DNA of 13,593 nt, from positions 1 through 13,593 of the forward strand of contig PGXR01000056.1 of assembly GCA_002839245.1 (NCBI GenBank), in the 5' to 3' direction. The stretch is from Spirochaetae bacterium HGW-Spirochaetae-7 (GTDB taxonomy: Bacteria; Spirochaetota; Spirochaetia; Treponematales; UBA12059). Within the stretch, counting starts at the first letter, position 1, and each line of letters opens with the position of its first letter. Of this stretch, positions 13,442 through 13,593 are shown piece after piece. The position numbers and the translations under genes are program-made. The notes under the pieces were generated by a model. The model did no database searches. It saw only the letters and a program-made list of their open reading frames with translations, and was not told where the DNA came from.

Positions 13442-13593
13442 ACCTCCTGGATACGCTGAACAATATCAACCCGGTCGTGGCTTCGGGAGCGGTTCTCGTT
13501 CTCGTCGGCCTATGGGGCGTGCTTTCAAGGCCAAACCTGTTCAAGATCGCAGTGGCCTTTTCCGTGATGGAGACAGGCGTCAACCTGGTCATC
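13438..13593 (+). CDS. mnhC: Na+/H+ antiporter subunit C (MnhC/MrpC, NuoK-like), partial
   Basis: The first 52 codons of a NuoK-like subunit, cut by the right edge. After a short soluble start come one membrane helix (about 15-29, ASGAVLVLVGLWGVL) and the family stretch RPNLFKIAVAFSVMETGVN (31-49), where the Glu44 after M matches the membrane-embedded Glu of NuoK/MnhC. The ATG overlaps the previous stop (ATGA), with AAAGGAG (13424-13430) 7 nt upstream. A proton-pumping MnhD-type gene is expected next, outside the window. Confidence 0.88.
   Translation, partial: MNLLDTLNNINPVVASGAVLVLVGLWGVLSRPNLFKIAVAFSVMETGVNLVI

Noticed and set aside
1..13593. CRISPR array, tRNA/rRNA genes, insertion sequences or defence system
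   Set aside because: No regularly spaced identical repeats, no cloverleaf-like or rRNA-like stretch, no transposase, recombinase, nuclease-toxin or restriction gene could be recognised on reading both strands.

Overview
The window is GC-rich, compact bacterial chromosome with AT-rich islands confined to a few promoter regions. No rRNA, tRNA, IS element, phage gene or CRISPR array was seen. A multi-repeat InlB-type lipoprotein ending in a DUF1566 domain, relaxed lipobox-like signal peptides and several exported coiled-coil or carbohydrate-active proteins would suit a free-living or host-associated member of the Spirochaetota. This assignment is an inference at roughly even odds; no marker gene here proves it.

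Layout. (1) Positions 1-5079, minus strand, hold an envelope block. In transcription order it contains a secreted coiled-coil protein with a C-terminal jelly-roll-like domain, a secreted GH18-like hydrolase whose ribosome binding site overlaps the previous stop codon, a lipoprotein with six InlB B-repeats plus DUF1566 under its own AT-rich promoter, and the signal peptide of a further gene cut by the window edge. (2) Positions 5248-5682, plus strand, hold ribose-5-phosphate isomerase B, separated from the envelope block by a region with a 9-bp-arm inverted repeat. (3) Positions 5708-8050, minus strand, hold a drug/metabolite-type (EamA) transporter followed by a beta-CASP metallo-beta-lactamase RNase. 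(4) Positions 8207-10611, plus strand, hold a cytidylate-kinase-like/BON fusion with its own terminator, an RlmB-type 23S rRNA 2'-O-methyltransferase, and an exported metallo-beta-lactamase-fold hydrolase. (5) Positions 10659-11117, minus strand, hold a two-CBS-domain protein, divergent from (6) positions 11333-13593, plus strand, a tightly overlapped cation-antiporter operon in the order E-F-G-(MbhD-like)-(MbhE-like fused to MnhB)-C, running off the right edge.

How the genes work together. The Mrp/Mnh genes encode parts of a membrane complex that exchanges Na+ for H+. Their order, with the MrpA C-terminal part split off and the E-F-G genes first, matches the antiporter module of membrane-bound hydrogenase (Mbh)-type complexes rather than the Bacillus A-to-G operon. 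The window ends before it can be told whether a hydrogenase-like module follows. The envelope block looks like a set of surface or periplasmic proteins. The middle genes are housekeeping functions without an obvious common pathway.

The most unusual regulatory signal is that three genes (EamA, the beta-CASP RNase, rlmB) lack a Shine-Dalgarno sequence and instead have a -10-like hexamer 6-8 nt before the start codon, as expected for leaderless transcripts. Their neighbours have strong GGAGG-type sites. No clearly new defence or mobile system is visible.
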